Assembly (NCBI GenBank): GCA_017561155.1
Contig: JAFZDP010000003.1
Coordinates: 1 to 64,000, forward strand
Length of the DNA stretch: 64,000 bases
Source of the DNA: Bacteroidales bacterium
GTDB taxonomy: Bacteria > Bacteroidota > Bacteroidia > Bacteroidales > P3
Direction: 5' to 3'
Shown: piece by piece, positions 45,861 to 55,172 of the stretch
How the letters are laid out: each line of letters starts with the position of its first letter
Numbering within the stretch: position 1 is the first letter of the stretch
Notes under the pieces: model-generated
Database searches by the model: none
Told to the model about the DNA's origin: nothing
What the model saw: the letters and a program-made list of their open reading frames with translations, nothing else
Program-made: the position numbers and the translations under genes

Positions 45861-45900
45861 CAAATGAGACCTAAAATCATTTGATTTTAGGTCTCATTTG
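45861..45900 (-). terminator. long perfect hairpin, probable terminator of the ECF operon
   Basis: A perfect 19-bp stem (45861-45879 with 45882-45900) has a two-base loop and a T-rich continuation on the minus strand. It lies 100 bp beyond the last gene of the ECF sigma operon. Confidence 0.75.
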
Positions 45901-46000
45901 TTTGTATATCATATTTAAGCGATAGATATTATTCCAATTATTTTGAATGCTTTCTATTGCTATGTATTACATATTAAAATTGGAGTTATTTCTATTTTCG

Positions 46001-46597
46001 CTAAAAGATGAAACCAATTCCAAACTCAGGATAAGGTGAGTTGCTAATAAATGAGTTTGGGTTATCGTTTAGCGAAAAATTATAAACTCCATAAATTATT
46101 ATGCTATGCAGTTTTATTTGAGATCCGAGACGAAAATCTATGCCGAAAATATTTTCTTTATCCATTTTGTTTGTCCCTAAATGTAAATTCAATCCGATAA
46201 TAGGTGTAACAAATGTTTTTTTATTGCCGATGATATATCCGAAATCAATATTACCCAAAAGTAATACAGATGAATAAGATTTATTCTCTACGATTTGATT
46301 AGTATTTAAATAATTTGCAGTAAATCCAACTCCAAATGTTGTGTAAATGTTGTAATTGAAATGGCTTATGCCTCCTAAAGCAAACGAAAAGAAATATGCA
46401 TCCCCCTTTATTCCGCCACCAAGCTTTTCGTAACAATTTATCCCAAAGTACGAATTATCATTGATTGACTTGTTTTCTGATATACTAATAGACGATATAG
46501 TGAAATCTATAGAATCGGATGTATTTGTGATATTTGTTTGAGCTTGGGTTTCACAGCCAAACATTATAACTATTAATATAACTAATTTTCTTATCAT
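46001..46597 (-). CDS. secreted outer-membrane-type protein in the ECF operon
   Basis: 198 residues with a signal peptide ending near TQAQ. Glycine-rich strands such as YFFSFALGGISHFNYNIYTTFGVGF and a terminal FGIGFIF suggest a small beta barrel. No family assigned. It is the third gene after the ECF sigma factor and probably a regulon or operon member. Confidence 0.65.
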   Translation of the reverse strand: MIRKLVILIVIMFGCETQAQTNITNTSDSIDFTISSISISENKSINDNSYFGINCYEKLGGGIKGDAYFFSFALGGISHFNYNIYTTFGVGFTANYLNTNQIVENKSYSSVLLLGNIDFGYIIGNKKTFVTPIIGLNLHLGTNKMDKENIFGIDFRLGSQIKLHSIIIYGVYNFSLNDNPNSFISNSPYPEFGIGFIF

Positions 46598-46612
46598 CTC
46601 GTATAGTTTTTA

Positions 46613-47200
46613 TTAATCAAGTTCTTGTTCAAATTCCTTTAGGTTTTGGACACTTTCTTTTAAAGTCGTTATCTTTTTGAAGTACCATATAGCACCGAAT
46701 ATAGCGGAAACTACCACAAAACTTACAAATATTGCTATTGCCGAAAATGGTATTGATGTAAACATTTCGCCTGCTTCGCTACTAAGAAACATATCTCTTG
46801 TAAACAGAAATACAAAAGGTGTCATAGTTATACATTGTACCACATAGTTTAGTTTCTCACTCTTTTGGTATTTGATAAGGTAGCGTTCCATGGTTGCAAC
46901 ATCGTTTCGATAGTGTTTCATTTTTAGAAACAAGTAGAAACTTGCACATTGCCATAAGCCTGTAAATGGAATAATTATATTTAGATATATAGTTACATGC
47001 CTCGAAAATATTGTAGGAGGATAAAATATAACCAGCAATACATATAGCACACAGCAACCTATGCCCACCAAATTGTATTTCATTATAGTGTCCATTTTTG
47101 CATCTACGGCATTGTCGATAAGTTTTTTGTTCAAGATTTTTTGTTTCTTCACTTGTTCGGAAAGTACATTCCATTGTTGTTTTAAGTTTTCTAATTCCAT
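46613..47200 (-). CDS. membrane protein cotranscribed with ECF sigma (candidate anti-sigma)
   Basis: 195 residues. The N-terminal helix (MELENLKQQWNVLSEQVKKQ) is cytoplasmic. Four transmembrane helices follow (about 43-63, 70-92, 120-135, 148-172), then a C-terminal coiled tail. Position 13 bp after the sigma gene suggests an anti-sigma function, and proteins beginning ...LKxxW are common next to ECF sigmas in Bacteroidetes. There is no FecR or zinc anti-sigma motif. Confidence 0.65.
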   Translation of the reverse strand: MELENLKQQWNVLSEQVKKQKILNKKLIDNAVDAKMDTIMKYNLVGIGCCVLYVLLVIFYPPTIFSRHVTIYLNIIIPFTGLWQCASFYLFLKMKHYRNDVATMERYLIKYQKSEKLNYVVQCITMTPFVFLFTRDMFLSSEAGEMFTSIPFSAIAIFVSFVVVSAIFGAIWYFKKITTLKESVQNLKEFEQELD

Positions 47201-47213
47201 GATAAATTTATTT

Positions 47214-47690
47214 TTATTCGTTAGACATGTTTTTTAATTTCTCTTTTATTCTGTTTAGTTTTATTGCAACATTGTTTCGGCTCAGACCTGTTATCGAAGC
47301 TATCTCTTCGTAGCTGCGTTCTTCAAGCCATAGCAGGATTATCGACTTTTCTAGCTTGTTTAGTTTGTTGATGAGGTTGTACAGCTCTTCAAGCTGTTGG
47401 CGTTTTTCAAAACTTTCATCGTAAATATTTACCTCTACGGCTATAGGTGCAAGCGGAAGGTTGCGTTTCTTTTTACGAATAAAGGATATGCACGTGTTTA
47501 GGCTTATCCGATATATCCACGACGACAATTTGCTATCGCCACGAAACTTGGGAAAACTTCGCCAAAGTTGGATTAGAACCTCTTGATAATAGTCGTCGAT
47601 GTATTCCTTTTCGGCGTAGATATAACATACTTTAAATATCACATCTTTGTATTCCGTTACCATTTGTGTGTATTCTTCTTTTAATGTCAT
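47214..47690 (-). CDS. ECF sigma factor (RNA polymerase sigma-70 family)
   Basis: 158 residues. Region 2 has DDYYQEVLIQLWRSFPKFRGDSKLSSWIYRISLNTC, and region 4 has LEKSIILLWLEERSYEEIASITGLSRNNVAIKLNRIKEKL. It is a small stress- or surface-responsive sigma. The 5' region contains array C rather than a recognisable sigma-A promoter. Confidence 0.93.
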   Translation of the reverse strand: MTLKEEYTQMVTEYKDVIFKVCYIYAEKEYIDDYYQEVLIQLWRSFPKFRGDSKLSSWIYRISLNTCISFIRKKKRNLPLAPIAVEVNIYDESFEKRQQLEELYNLINKLNKLEKSIILLWLEERSYEEIASITGLSRNNVAIKLNRIKEKLKNMSNE

Positions 47691-47808
47691 TTTATTTTTA
47701 TCTTTTTGCTACATTAGTCGTCAAAACAAGAAAAAAGTTACATTTCGTTTCTCTAATTTTTCTTGAATTGTAGCGTGTGTATTTTTCTATAGTATTGTGC
47801 CTGTAATT

Positions 47809-47985
47809 TATACCCGGGTATAAAATTGTTTATGGTATACTATGAATACTTTTATGGTATACTGTCGTGAAGAGGGTAGAGTATGCCTGTTTTTTTCATC
47901 GAGATGTAGTAAAATTTTCATCGCGATGTGGTATATAATACATCACGATGTAGTGCCTATCTGCATCGTGATGGAAAAAAACAAC
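47809..47985. repeat. 22-bp periodic repeat array C (eight units)
   Basis: Units begin at 47809, 47831, 47853, 47875, 47897, 47919, 47941 and 47964 (one step is 23). The first has the perfect palindrome TATACCCGGGTATA, and the second and third start TATGGTATACT. The last four carry CATCGAGATG, CATCGCGATG, CATCACGATG and CATCGTGATG, i.e. CATC-nn-GATG palindromes with varied centres. It fills the gap upstream of the ECF sigma gene. The remainder of 47691-48089 shows nothing else. Confidence 0.85.
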
Positions 47986-48089
47986 TATTGCTTGTTGTTG
48001 TAATTGTTTGCTATTAGTGTGATTTGCTACTTGTTATATGATTTGGAAATGTATCTGTACAATAACTACAGTGAACATGTTTTGGAAGG

Positions 48090-49343
48090 CTAATAATAGA
48101 ACAAACGGCTGAAATTGTCCTCGACAAAAATTTCGTTTGCAATACTTTGCAATTGTTCTGCAGAAACTTCCATTATATCGTTGTTTATCTCTTCGAGCGA
48201 ATCTACTTTCTCGAAATTCATAAAGCATTTACCCATAGCTTGCATTTCGTTCAGAGCTGATTCGGTGTTTATAGATAATTGTCCAATCAGCTGTTGCTTT
48301 GCCGAGTTTAATTGTTGCGAGGTTAGTTTTATGTCTTTAAGCTTTTTAAGTTCTAGAAATATCAGTTCTACAATACGTTGCCTAAAGTCGTTGTCCATAG
48401 CGGCATATACATAAAAAATACCTGTGTCGCTAAAAGGTGTAAATTGCGACTCGATGTTGTAGCACAGGCCATATTTTTCGCGTATCCCGATGTTGAGTCT
48501 GGAGTTTAAAGCCGGTCCGCCCAAAATGTTGTTTAGCAGTGTGAATGCTACTTTGTTTGCACTATATGTATTGTAGGCTTTACAGCCTATTAGTGCGTGT
48601 GCTTGGTGGATATGTTTGTTTTTTTCTGTGTTGAATATTATGTGTTCGGTAGGTTGTTGTCGTATGCTTTTCGAAACAGATGGTTTTATGTGTCCGAAAT
48701 GTTTTTCACAAAGTCTTACTATCTTGTCAAAATCTTCATTGCCAACAATCGATATTACCATCTTGTCGGTTGTATATTTTTCTTTTACAAAGTTTAAAAG
48801 GTCATCGCTATTTAGTCGGCGAATGTTTTTGGCACTACCCAAAATGTTATGAGCAAGGGCATGTTTGCCAAAGAATAGCTCTTCAAATTCGTCGAAGATA
48901 AGTTCGGACGGAGTGTCTTTGTACGAGTTTATTTCGTCGAGTATTACATCTTTTTCTTTTGTAATCTCTTTTTCGGGGAAAGTCGAGTTGAACAATATGT
49001 CGGAGAATAGCTCCAAGCAGCGTTCCAAGTGTTTTCCTAAGGCAGAAGCATATACGCAAGTTTCTTCTTTTGTGGTATAGGCGTTTAGTTCGCCGCCAAC
49101 GCCATCTATACGGGTAAGGATATGGTAGGGTTTGCGATGTGTAGTACCTTTGAATATAGCATGTTCGATAAAGTGTGCTATACCTTCGTTGTTTTTATCC
49201 TCATCTCTCGACCCGACGTTTATAAAAACACCGCTATGCGTCACTATGCTATGGCTGCGTTTGAATACAATGCCTATTCCATTATCCAATCGGTGATAGA
49301 TATATGGACTGCTTGTTAATATTTTATTGTTCGTTCTCAACAA
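48090..49343 (-). CDS. M16 family zinc peptidase
   Basis: 417 residues from TTG 49343. The inverted zinc motif HFIEHAIFKGT (HxxEH) lies near residue 50, and the mitochondrial-processing-peptidase-like fold continues to the C-terminus. The open frame extends upstream to 49607, but no ATG lies between there and the middle of the gene, and the promoter at 49377-49407 lies inside that extension. TTG 49343 (or 49340) is therefore the likely start. The family includes insulinase-type and processing peptidases. Confidence 0.85.
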   Translation of the reverse strand: MLRTNNKILTSSPYIYHRLDNGIGIVFKRSHSIVTHSGVFINVGSRDEDKNNEGIAHFIEHAIFKGTTHRKPYHILTRIDGVGGELNAYTTKEETCVYASALGKHLERCLELFSDILFNSTFPEKEITKEKDVILDEINSYKDTPSELIFDEFEELFFGKHALAHNILGSAKNIRRLNSDDLLNFVKEKYTTDKMVISIVGNEDFDKIVRLCEKHFGHIKPSVSKSIRQQPTEHIIFNTEKNKHIHQAHALIGCKAYNTYSANKVAFTLLNNILGGPALNSRLNIGIREKYGLCYNIESQFTPFSDTGIFYVYAAMDNDFRQRIVELIFLELKKLKDIKLTSQQLNSAKQQLIGQLSINTESALNEMQAMGKCFMNFEKVDSLEEINNDIMEVSAEQLQSIANEIFVEDNFSRLFYY

Positions 49344-49376
49344 ATTACTTGCTTTATGTGTTATTATTATCAAAAG

Positions 49377-49407
49377 CAAAGTTACACTTTTTTTAGAAAA
49401 TACACAA
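49377..49407 (-). promoter_or_regulatory. promoter of the M16 peptidase gene; decides the start
   Basis: On the minus strand TAACTTTG (complement of 49377-49384) and TTG (complement of 49405-49407) have a 20-bp spacer. Transcription would begin near 49370, so the gene must start downstream of it, at TTG 49343 or 49340. Confidence 0.65.
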
Positions 49408-49472
49408 TACACACAAACAAAAGAATATTCTGATATATAAATAATGATACATATCAAATACAATCGTATGCT

Positions 49473-51467
49473 ATGAAATTGATAGACGATGACCCTTGGT
49501 TGGTACCTGTGGCAGATAAAATAGAAGCACGATATAGGGCTTATTTTCAGAAGAAACAATATATAGATCAGCAGTATGGTAGTTTGTACGATTTTGCCAA
49601 TCTGCATAATATTTTAGGTTTTCACTACGACGTTGAAAAGCACGGCTGGCATTTTAGGGATTGGCTGCCGCGAGCCAAAGAAGTTTACATTACAACATCG
49701 TTATCCGATTGGGAGCCTTGTAGGTATCCCTTAAAGCCGACGGAAAATGGTATTTGGCATGTGTTTCTGCCGTTTTCCGAGACTGAAATGCATAATGCTC
49801 AGGTGTTGCTGAATGTAAAAGGAGCAGATGGATGGTCGGTACACATACCATCGTGTATAAGATATGCTACGCAAAACGAGGAAACTAAGGCGTTTGTGGG
49901 ACGTGTATGGTGGCCGGAAAAGGCATTTGATTGGCAAGGCGATGTCTCTTTAAATATTGCTGCTGAACAATTGCTTATATACGAATGTCATGTGGGTATG
50001 GCACAACAATTTGAGGGAATAGGAACCTACCGGCAGTTCGAGCAAAATATAATTCCGTTTGTAAAGCGACTAGGCTATAACGCATTGCAAATAATGGCAT
50101 TGGCCGAGCATCCATATTATGCAAGTTATGGCTATCAGGTTAGCAATTTCTTTGCTCCGTCGTCGAGATTTGGAACGCCCGACGAGCTTAAGCATCTTAT
50201 TCGTACGGCACATAAAAATGGGTTGGCTGTGATAATGGATGTGGTACATGCTCATTTTGTTTCCAATACCCTCGAAGGCTTGAATATGCTAGACGGCGAA
50301 GATGATTTGTATTCGCCTCAAGGAGATAGAGGTAATCATCCTTATTGGAACACCAAGTTGTTCGACTACGATAAGGAGCAGGTATTACGTTTTTTGCTGT
50401 CCAATCTTCGCTATTGGATAGAGGAGTTTCATATAGATGGCTTTAGATTTGATGGTGTAACCTCTATGATATACCACCATCACGGATATATCGACAACTT
50501 TGGTACTCATAGCAACTACTTTGGACAACAAGTGAACGAGAGTGCTATTACCTATCTTACTCTTGCCAACGATTTGGTGCATGCTATAAATCCTAAGGCA
50601 GTAACCATAGCCGAAGAGGTGTCGGGTATGCCGGGTATAGCCCGACCTATCGACGAGGGAGGAGTAGGCTTTGACTATAGAATGGCTATGGCATTGCCGG
50701 ACTATTGGATAAAACTATTGAAAGACAAGCGCGACGAAGAATGGAGTATGTACGAATTGTGGAATGTGGCAAACGATAGGATTTGGAATGTAAAAACGGT
50801 GGCATATTGCGAAAGTCACGATCAAGCAATTGTTGGCGACAAAACTATTGCTTTCAGACTGATGGATAGCATGATGTATACATCTATGCAAAAAGATTTT
50901 CACAACGTGCAAGTGGATAGGGGAATAGCTTTGCACAAAATGATTAGGTTGTTTACCATATTGGTTGGAGGACAAGCATATTTAAATTTTATGGGAAATG
51001 AATTCGGACATCCGGAGTGGGTGGATTTTCCAAGGGATGGCAATAATTGGAGTTTTGCTTATGCTAGAAGGTTGTGGCATCTTGCCGACGATAAAACCTT
51101 GAAATATAGTTTGCTTTTAGAGTTTGATAGGGCGATGGTGGCTTTTGCCAAGCAGCACAAAGTGATGAAAATGGAGTTCGCCAACTTGCTACTTTGCGAT
51201 GAGGAAAACAAAACATTGGTATTTGCTCGCGACAAATGGGTGGCTGTTTTCAATTGGCATACAACAGTTTCTATAGCAGGCTATACAATACCGGTAAAAC
51301 TGCCGGGAAGGTATAAACTTGTTCTTTCTACTGATAGTGAAAAATATGGAGGCTTTGGGCGTTTGAACGAAACAACCATTTATCAATCTCGGACAAATAA
51401 AAAAAAGCATCACATAGAGATATATAATATCAATCGCAGTGCAAATTTGTATGAGATTATAAATTGA
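49473..51467 (+). CDS. glgB: 1,4-alpha-glucan branching enzyme (GH13)
   Basis: 664 residues, short enough to be the eukaryotic/GH13_8-like branching enzyme type. An N-terminal CBM48 (about 50-150, with FRDWLPRAKEVYI) precedes the alpha-amylase barrel. Catalytic residues are D327 (DGFRFD), E381 (AEE) and D450 (ESHDQ); FMGNEFGHPEW is also present. It forms alpha-1,6 branches in glycogen. No glgA or glgC neighbours are visible. Confidence 0.93.
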   Translation: MKLIDDDPWLVPVADKIEARYRAYFQKKQYIDQQYGSLYDFANLHNILGFHYDVEKHGWHFRDWLPRAKEVYITTSLSDWEPCRYPLKPTENGIWHVFLPFSETEMHNAQVLLNVKGADGWSVHIPSCIRYATQNEETKAFVGRVWWPEKAFDWQGDVSLNIAAEQLLIYECHVGMAQQFEGIGTYRQFEQNIIPFVKRLGYNALQIMALAEHPYYASYGYQVSNFFAPSSRFGTPDELKHLIRTAHKNGLAVIMDVVHAHFVSNTLEGLNMLDGEDDLYSPQGDRGNHPYWNTKLFDYDKEQVLRFLLSNLRYWIEEFHIDGFRFDGVTSMIYHHHGYIDNFGTHSNYFGQQVNESAITYLTLANDLVHAINPKAVTIAEEVSGMPGIARPIDEGGVGFDYRMAMALPDYWIKLLKDKRDEEWSMYELWNVANDRIWNVKTVAYCESHDQAIVGDKTIAFRLMDSMMYTSMQKDFHNVQVDRGIALHKMIRLFTILVGGQAYLNFMGNEFGHPEWVDFPRDGNNWSFAYARRLWHLADDKTLKYSLLLEFDRAMVAFAKQHKVMKMEFANLLLCDEENKTLVFARDKWVAVFNWHTTVSIAGYTIPVKLPGRYKLVLSTDSEKYGGFGRLNETTIYQSRTNKKKHHIEIYNINRSANLYEIIN

Positions 51468-51514
51468 AAACAAGTTGATATTTTGTAAACCTTTGTAATG
51501 TGCAGGGAAAGAAA

Positions 51515-51551
51515 AAGACCTTCGAAAGTAGCTATTGTTTCCGAAGGTCTT
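51515..51551. terminator. terminator between convergent genes
   Basis: AAGACCTTCG (51515-51524) pairs with CGAAGGTCTT (51542-51551) between glgB and the convergent gene at 51559. Confidence 0.75.
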
Positions 51552-51558
51552 GATATTG

Positions 51559-51915
51559 TTATTTATTCTTTTTCTTATTCTTTTGAGGAGTTTCTTTCTT
51601 TTTTCTTCTGTCTCGAAGTATGTATATAACTCCAACGAATATCATAAAGTAGAAAAACGAAAAGTAAGGCAATTGCATTGCATTGTATATTACCGATGGT
51701 ATCGATTCTGTTTCAGTAAGAGGTACTCCGGAAATATACGAGCATACACCTATTACTATGGCAACAATGGCTGCAAAGCTTACTACTATCCATAGCATAG
51801 CACGTTTGATAACGGCTATAGGTGTGTCGTTGTTTTTCCAATAGCGGAATATCGACACTGTAAGTCCGGCTGCCAATACATATATTAATATGTCTACAAT
51901 TTGACTTTCTTCCAT
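51559..51915 (-). CDS. small membrane protein of unknown function
   Basis: 118 residues with three transmembrane segments (about 7-24, 40-62, 84-100) and a highly basic C-terminal tail (KKKETPQKNKKKNK). Not recognised. It is 24 bp downstream of the Gate-domain gene on the same strand, so the two are probably cotranscribed. Confidence 0.6.
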   Translation of the reverse strand: MEESQIVDILIYVLAAGLTVSIFRYWKNNDTPIAVIKRAMLWIVVSFAAIVAIVIGVCSYISGVPLTETESIPSVIYNAMQLPYFSFFYFMIFVGVIYILRDRRKKKETPQKNKKKNK

Positions 51916-51939
51916 TTTGTTTCTACTTTAAACTTTTGT

Positions 51940-53085
51940 TTATAATCCTATTATTGCATTTATTCCAACAAATGCCCAGTGTGCAACTATACCTGCAACC
52001 AATCCTCCTACAAAGTGAGAAAGGATAGCTTTAGATGTAAGTGTACGGTAACCCATAGAGTCAAGCATAGCGGTATGAGTGCTAAGGAAACCACTCCAAC
52101 ACATACCCATAGCAGTAAATACAGCTATAGCGTTGTTGTCGATAAGACCTTCTTGGATAAAGCGAGGAATAAGACCTAAAGCAGCACCCACAGCACCAAG
52201 CGATGTGATTGGGAATGCAACAAGTTCAGGACTGGTAAATCCAAATAACCATTCGAATATGAAATTTATTTTACCGGCAAGGTAAGGCAAAAGAGCCACC
52301 CCTTCGTAAGCAGCACCTGTATATCCACCTGCTGCTGATGGACCAAAGGTAAGAACCATTACGAATGTAGAAATAATAAGAACACCCGGTATAATGGCAA
52401 GGCCGATTTCTACCCCCGATTTTCCTCCATCTAGTATAGCGTTAAGTCCGCGCAAGAATGGACCACCTTCGCTTTTGAACGATATTTCTTGTTCGTTACC
52501 ACCTGCAGCTACATCTTCACGAAATTCAGGATGTTTCTTTAATATGAAGTATTGCATCAAGCGTGTAGTAACAATGCTACCTGCAAAAGAACCTATCAAA
52601 CCTATTACGGCACCGGTGCCATATCCTTTTCCAGCCATAAATGCTATAACTACCAATCCCATACCAAAAGCAGTACCAAAGTTGGTAAGAGATATTATTT
52701 GATATTTTTTGAAGTATTGGCTGAAGTTGCGTTCTTTCGAAAGCGATATTATAGCAGGATTGTCCGAAAGGAAAGTAAGCACTGCACCCAAAGCTGCTAC
52801 ACCGGGAAGGTTGTAAAGTGGTTTCATAAGAGGACGCAATATAACCTCGATAAGTCTTACAACTCCAAATTCTGTTAGCAGTTTACCCAATGCTCCTGTA
52901 AGAACAGTGATACCCATGATGTACAAAACGGTGTTGAGCAACAAATCGTGGGCGGTATTCATTATAGTATTTAGCATATTGTTCATCGACATACAATGAG
53001 CCAAGTAGCCAAATATTGCAAAAAACAAAACCAAAAATACCACAGCCTCGATGCGGCGTTTGGTAAGAAATTTTAATTTACTCAT
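51940..53085 (-). CDS. nucleoside recognition (Gate) domain transporter-like protein
   Basis: 381 residues, eight or more hydrophobic helices with two Gate domains (about 47-150 and 235-345; LSDNPAIISLSKERN, FTSPELVAFPITSLGAVGAALG). The family resembles spore-maturation and FeoB-type Gate proteins and is presumed to move a small solute. The substrate is unknown. It starts 15 bp after the porin stop on the same strand. Confidence 0.85.
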   Translation of the reverse strand: MSKLKFLTKRRIEAVVFLVLFFAIFGYLAHCMSMNNMLNTIMNTAHDLLLNTVLYIMGITVLTGALGKLLTEFGVVRLIEVILRPLMKPLYNLPGVAALGAVLTFLSDNPAIISLSKERNFSQYFKKYQIISLTNFGTAFGMGLVVIAFMAGKGYGTGAVIGLIGSFAGSIVTTRLMQYFILKKHPEFREDVAAGGNEQEISFKSEGGPFLRGLNAILDGGKSGVEIGLAIIPGVLIISTFVMVLTFGPSAAGGYTGAAYEGVALLPYLAGKINFIFEWLFGFTSPELVAFPITSLGAVGAALGLIPRFIQEGLIDNNAIAVFTAMGMCWSGFLSTHTAMLDSMGYRTLTSKAILSHFVGGLVAGIVAHWAFVGINAIIGL

Positions 53086-53099
53086 AACTATTTATATCT

Positions 53100-54167
53100 T
53101 TATAATTTAATGTATTTCATGAAATTTACACGCCAAGTAAGACCCATATTGAAGTGGTACTCGTTTATGCCAGCGTTCTTGACTGCAAAGAAAGTGTGTA
53201 AACGAATATCTTTATTGTCTTTAAGTGGGAAATATTCGGCACCCATCCCATAAAAATGGTATTCTGTACCCGGAACAACGAAAATATCTATATAGTCGCT
53301 AGTAGGGATATATATAGGGTTACCATTTGCGTCGGTAGTTTGAGTGTTGTTTACATCATAGCCACCTTTGGCAAAGATATTCCATTGGTCGTTTACTTGC
53401 CATTCCATTTTTCCTATAACGGTATAGTCGTCAAAGAAAAAATTATCTTGTTTGGTTGTGGCACGATTCATGATGTCTACATAACAACTGAAATTATCCA
53501 ATACCAATTTATTACCCAAAGCAATATAGTTGATATAACTACCTTTTGTATACTCAATCATATTTACAGAATATATGGTCTTCAAATTCTCGAAAGAACC
53601 AAACCATATAAGATTGTAGGCATAAAGATTTTCTAATGGTGAATATGTGTAGTTCGAATTGGCAAATTGGAATGTTAAGTTGTTGTTGCCACTATTGTCG
53701 GTATATGTAAGAGATACCCCCATTTGGTAGCAGATAATGTTGTTCCAAAAATCTGACCAAAAATATACATCGATAGGAGGTGCGTCGTATTCGAAACCAC
53801 CTATTTGAAATACTTGTTTACCTCCCGATATCGACCAATTCTTTGTTATGTCGTAGGTAAGGTAAATCCAGTCGGTACCATCAAAAAGCGATTTCAGTCC
53901 GTTGTTTGGTAGCAAGCGTTGACGATAGTTGTATGAAAACTTGTCGGTTATATTACCTGCAACGGCAATATTGATGTATTTTCCCGAAAAACCTCCAAGA
54001 GTAGGTAACGATGTGCTATCATCGAAAGTTTGGTAATCGTAGTCGAATCTAGATTCGAAACGTAAGGTATTCAACACAGGTTTTGTGTTATTTTGTGCAT
54101 ATATACTTCCTGAAAGAAGAATTACAATAATAGCATAAATAGCTTTTAATCTGTTTTTTGTGTTCAC
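53100..54167 (-). CDS. porin-like outer membrane protein
   Basis: 355 residues with a signal peptide ending YAQ. Aromatic-girdled strands, KYINIAVAGNITDKFSYNYRQRL and WIYLTYDITKNWSISGGKQ, resemble the phosphate-selective porin O/P type. The C-terminus ends with MGLTWRVNF. It shares a promoter with, and is likely cotranscribed with, the Gate-domain transporter, suggesting outer and inner membrane steps for one solute. Confidence 0.8.
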   Translation of the reverse strand: MNTKNRLKAIYAIIVILLSGSIYAQNNTKPVLNTLRFESRFDYDYQTFDDSTSLPTLGGFSGKYINIAVAGNITDKFSYNYRQRLLPNNGLKSLFDGTDWIYLTYDITKNWSISGGKQVFQIGGFEYDAPPIDVYFWSDFWNNIICYQMGVSLTYTDNSGNNNLTFQFANSNYTYSPLENLYAYNLIWFGSFENLKTIYSVNMIEYTKGSYINYIALGNKLVLDNFSCYVDIMNRATTKQDNFFFDDYTVIGKMEWQVNDQWNIFAKGGYDVNNTQTTDANGNPIYIPTSDYIDIFVVPGTEYHFYGMGAEYFPLKDNKDIRLHTFFAVKNAGINEYHFNMGLTWRVNFMKYIKL

Positions 54168-54201
54168 TTTAAATCTGTATTTATATTTAGTAATAAGATT
54201 G

Positions 54202-54231
54202 CAAAGTTACAACTTTTTTGTGTAATATCAA
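54202..54231 (-). promoter_or_regulatory. promoter of the porin-Gate transporter operon
   Basis: Minus strand TAACTTTG (complement of 54202-54209) and TTG (complement of 54229-54231) with a 19-bp spacer, 35 bp before the porin ATG. Confidence 0.7.
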
Positions 54232-54437
54232 CTAATAAAAATGGCTTTGGGGCACATTTCTACCTTTTTTTGAATTACAGACTGATGTAGGAGAGTGGTA
54301 TTGTATAGATATTTTGCAATTTTCTTTCTGTAGATGCAAAATAATGAACTTGTTGGATGGATTAATTGAAGAATTATTAACCATTCAATTTTGATAGTCA
54401 TTAGGACAAAAAAAGACAATCAAAATTGCTAAATACA

Positions 54438-54590
54438 ATGACGGAGATAGATAGTATGAAAATTTTAAAAGAGCGTTCTGTTAAGAGAAACAAGATGATA
54501 TACTTGTGTTTGGTAATTCTTTTTATACAAGGTTGTGGGTTTATGACGTTCTCTAACTTGAACTCAGTATGGGTCGAGAAGTGGTTTTAA
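54438..54590 (+). pseudogene. 50-codon lipoprotein-like fragment
   Basis: ATG 54438 opens a short frame with a hydrophobic stretch ending in IQGC, a lipobox-like motif, and stops after 50 residues. It resembles the N-terminus of a lipoprotein without its body. Probably a decayed gene; 54232-54437 shows nothing else. Confidence 0.35.
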
Positions 54591-54647
54591 ATTCAGAAAT
54601 AAGAATATACATACGATACAGTATCGACACAACGATATTATTTTGCA

Positions 54648-55157
54648 ATGGATAGTATTTACTTTGTAATACTAATTTGTCGGGTCTTGTAAGAAATATA
54701 AGTGGTAGGCTTTTTACGTCTGACGATATAAATAAAATTAGGTCGGAAATAAAAATAGATAGTCACTATATCGAAATTATACATCCGGAAGATTTGCATT
54801 ATGATTATGGTTTTAGGTCTGTAGATAAAGAAAATAAGTATTGTTTATATTTGGTAATACCATTTGAGCGCTTGGAATTATTTCCTCCTAATTACAATTT
54901 TACTCCCGTTTTTGAATTTACTCCTGTGGGATTCGGATATTATGCAATAATAATTCCGATAACATATATTGCTGCTAACAATTTTTTCCTTCATGTGGAC
55001 AAAGATATGACATGGAATATTGCGTTTGAAATTAGAAAAGCATTGTCGGGAAAATAGACCCGATGACACTAAATTATGGATTGAAAGGTGCGAAGAAAGT
55101 GAAAAAAATAATGCGATGCCCCTTTATATGCGTGCATACTTTGAATATGTGAGATAG
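54648..55157 (+). pseudogene. gene with two apparent frameshifts
   Basis: A start (ATG 54648, MDSIYFVILI) runs into a stop after 14 codons in one frame. A 126-residue piece from 54677 to 55057 continues in another frame, with immunity-like composition. After its TAG the reading PDDTKLWIERCEESEKNN to AYFEYVR runs to TAG 55157 in the first frame again. Two compensating indels would join one ~165-residue protein. The family is unknown. Confidence 0.5.
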
Positions 55158-55172
55158 TGAAACTAGTAGAAG

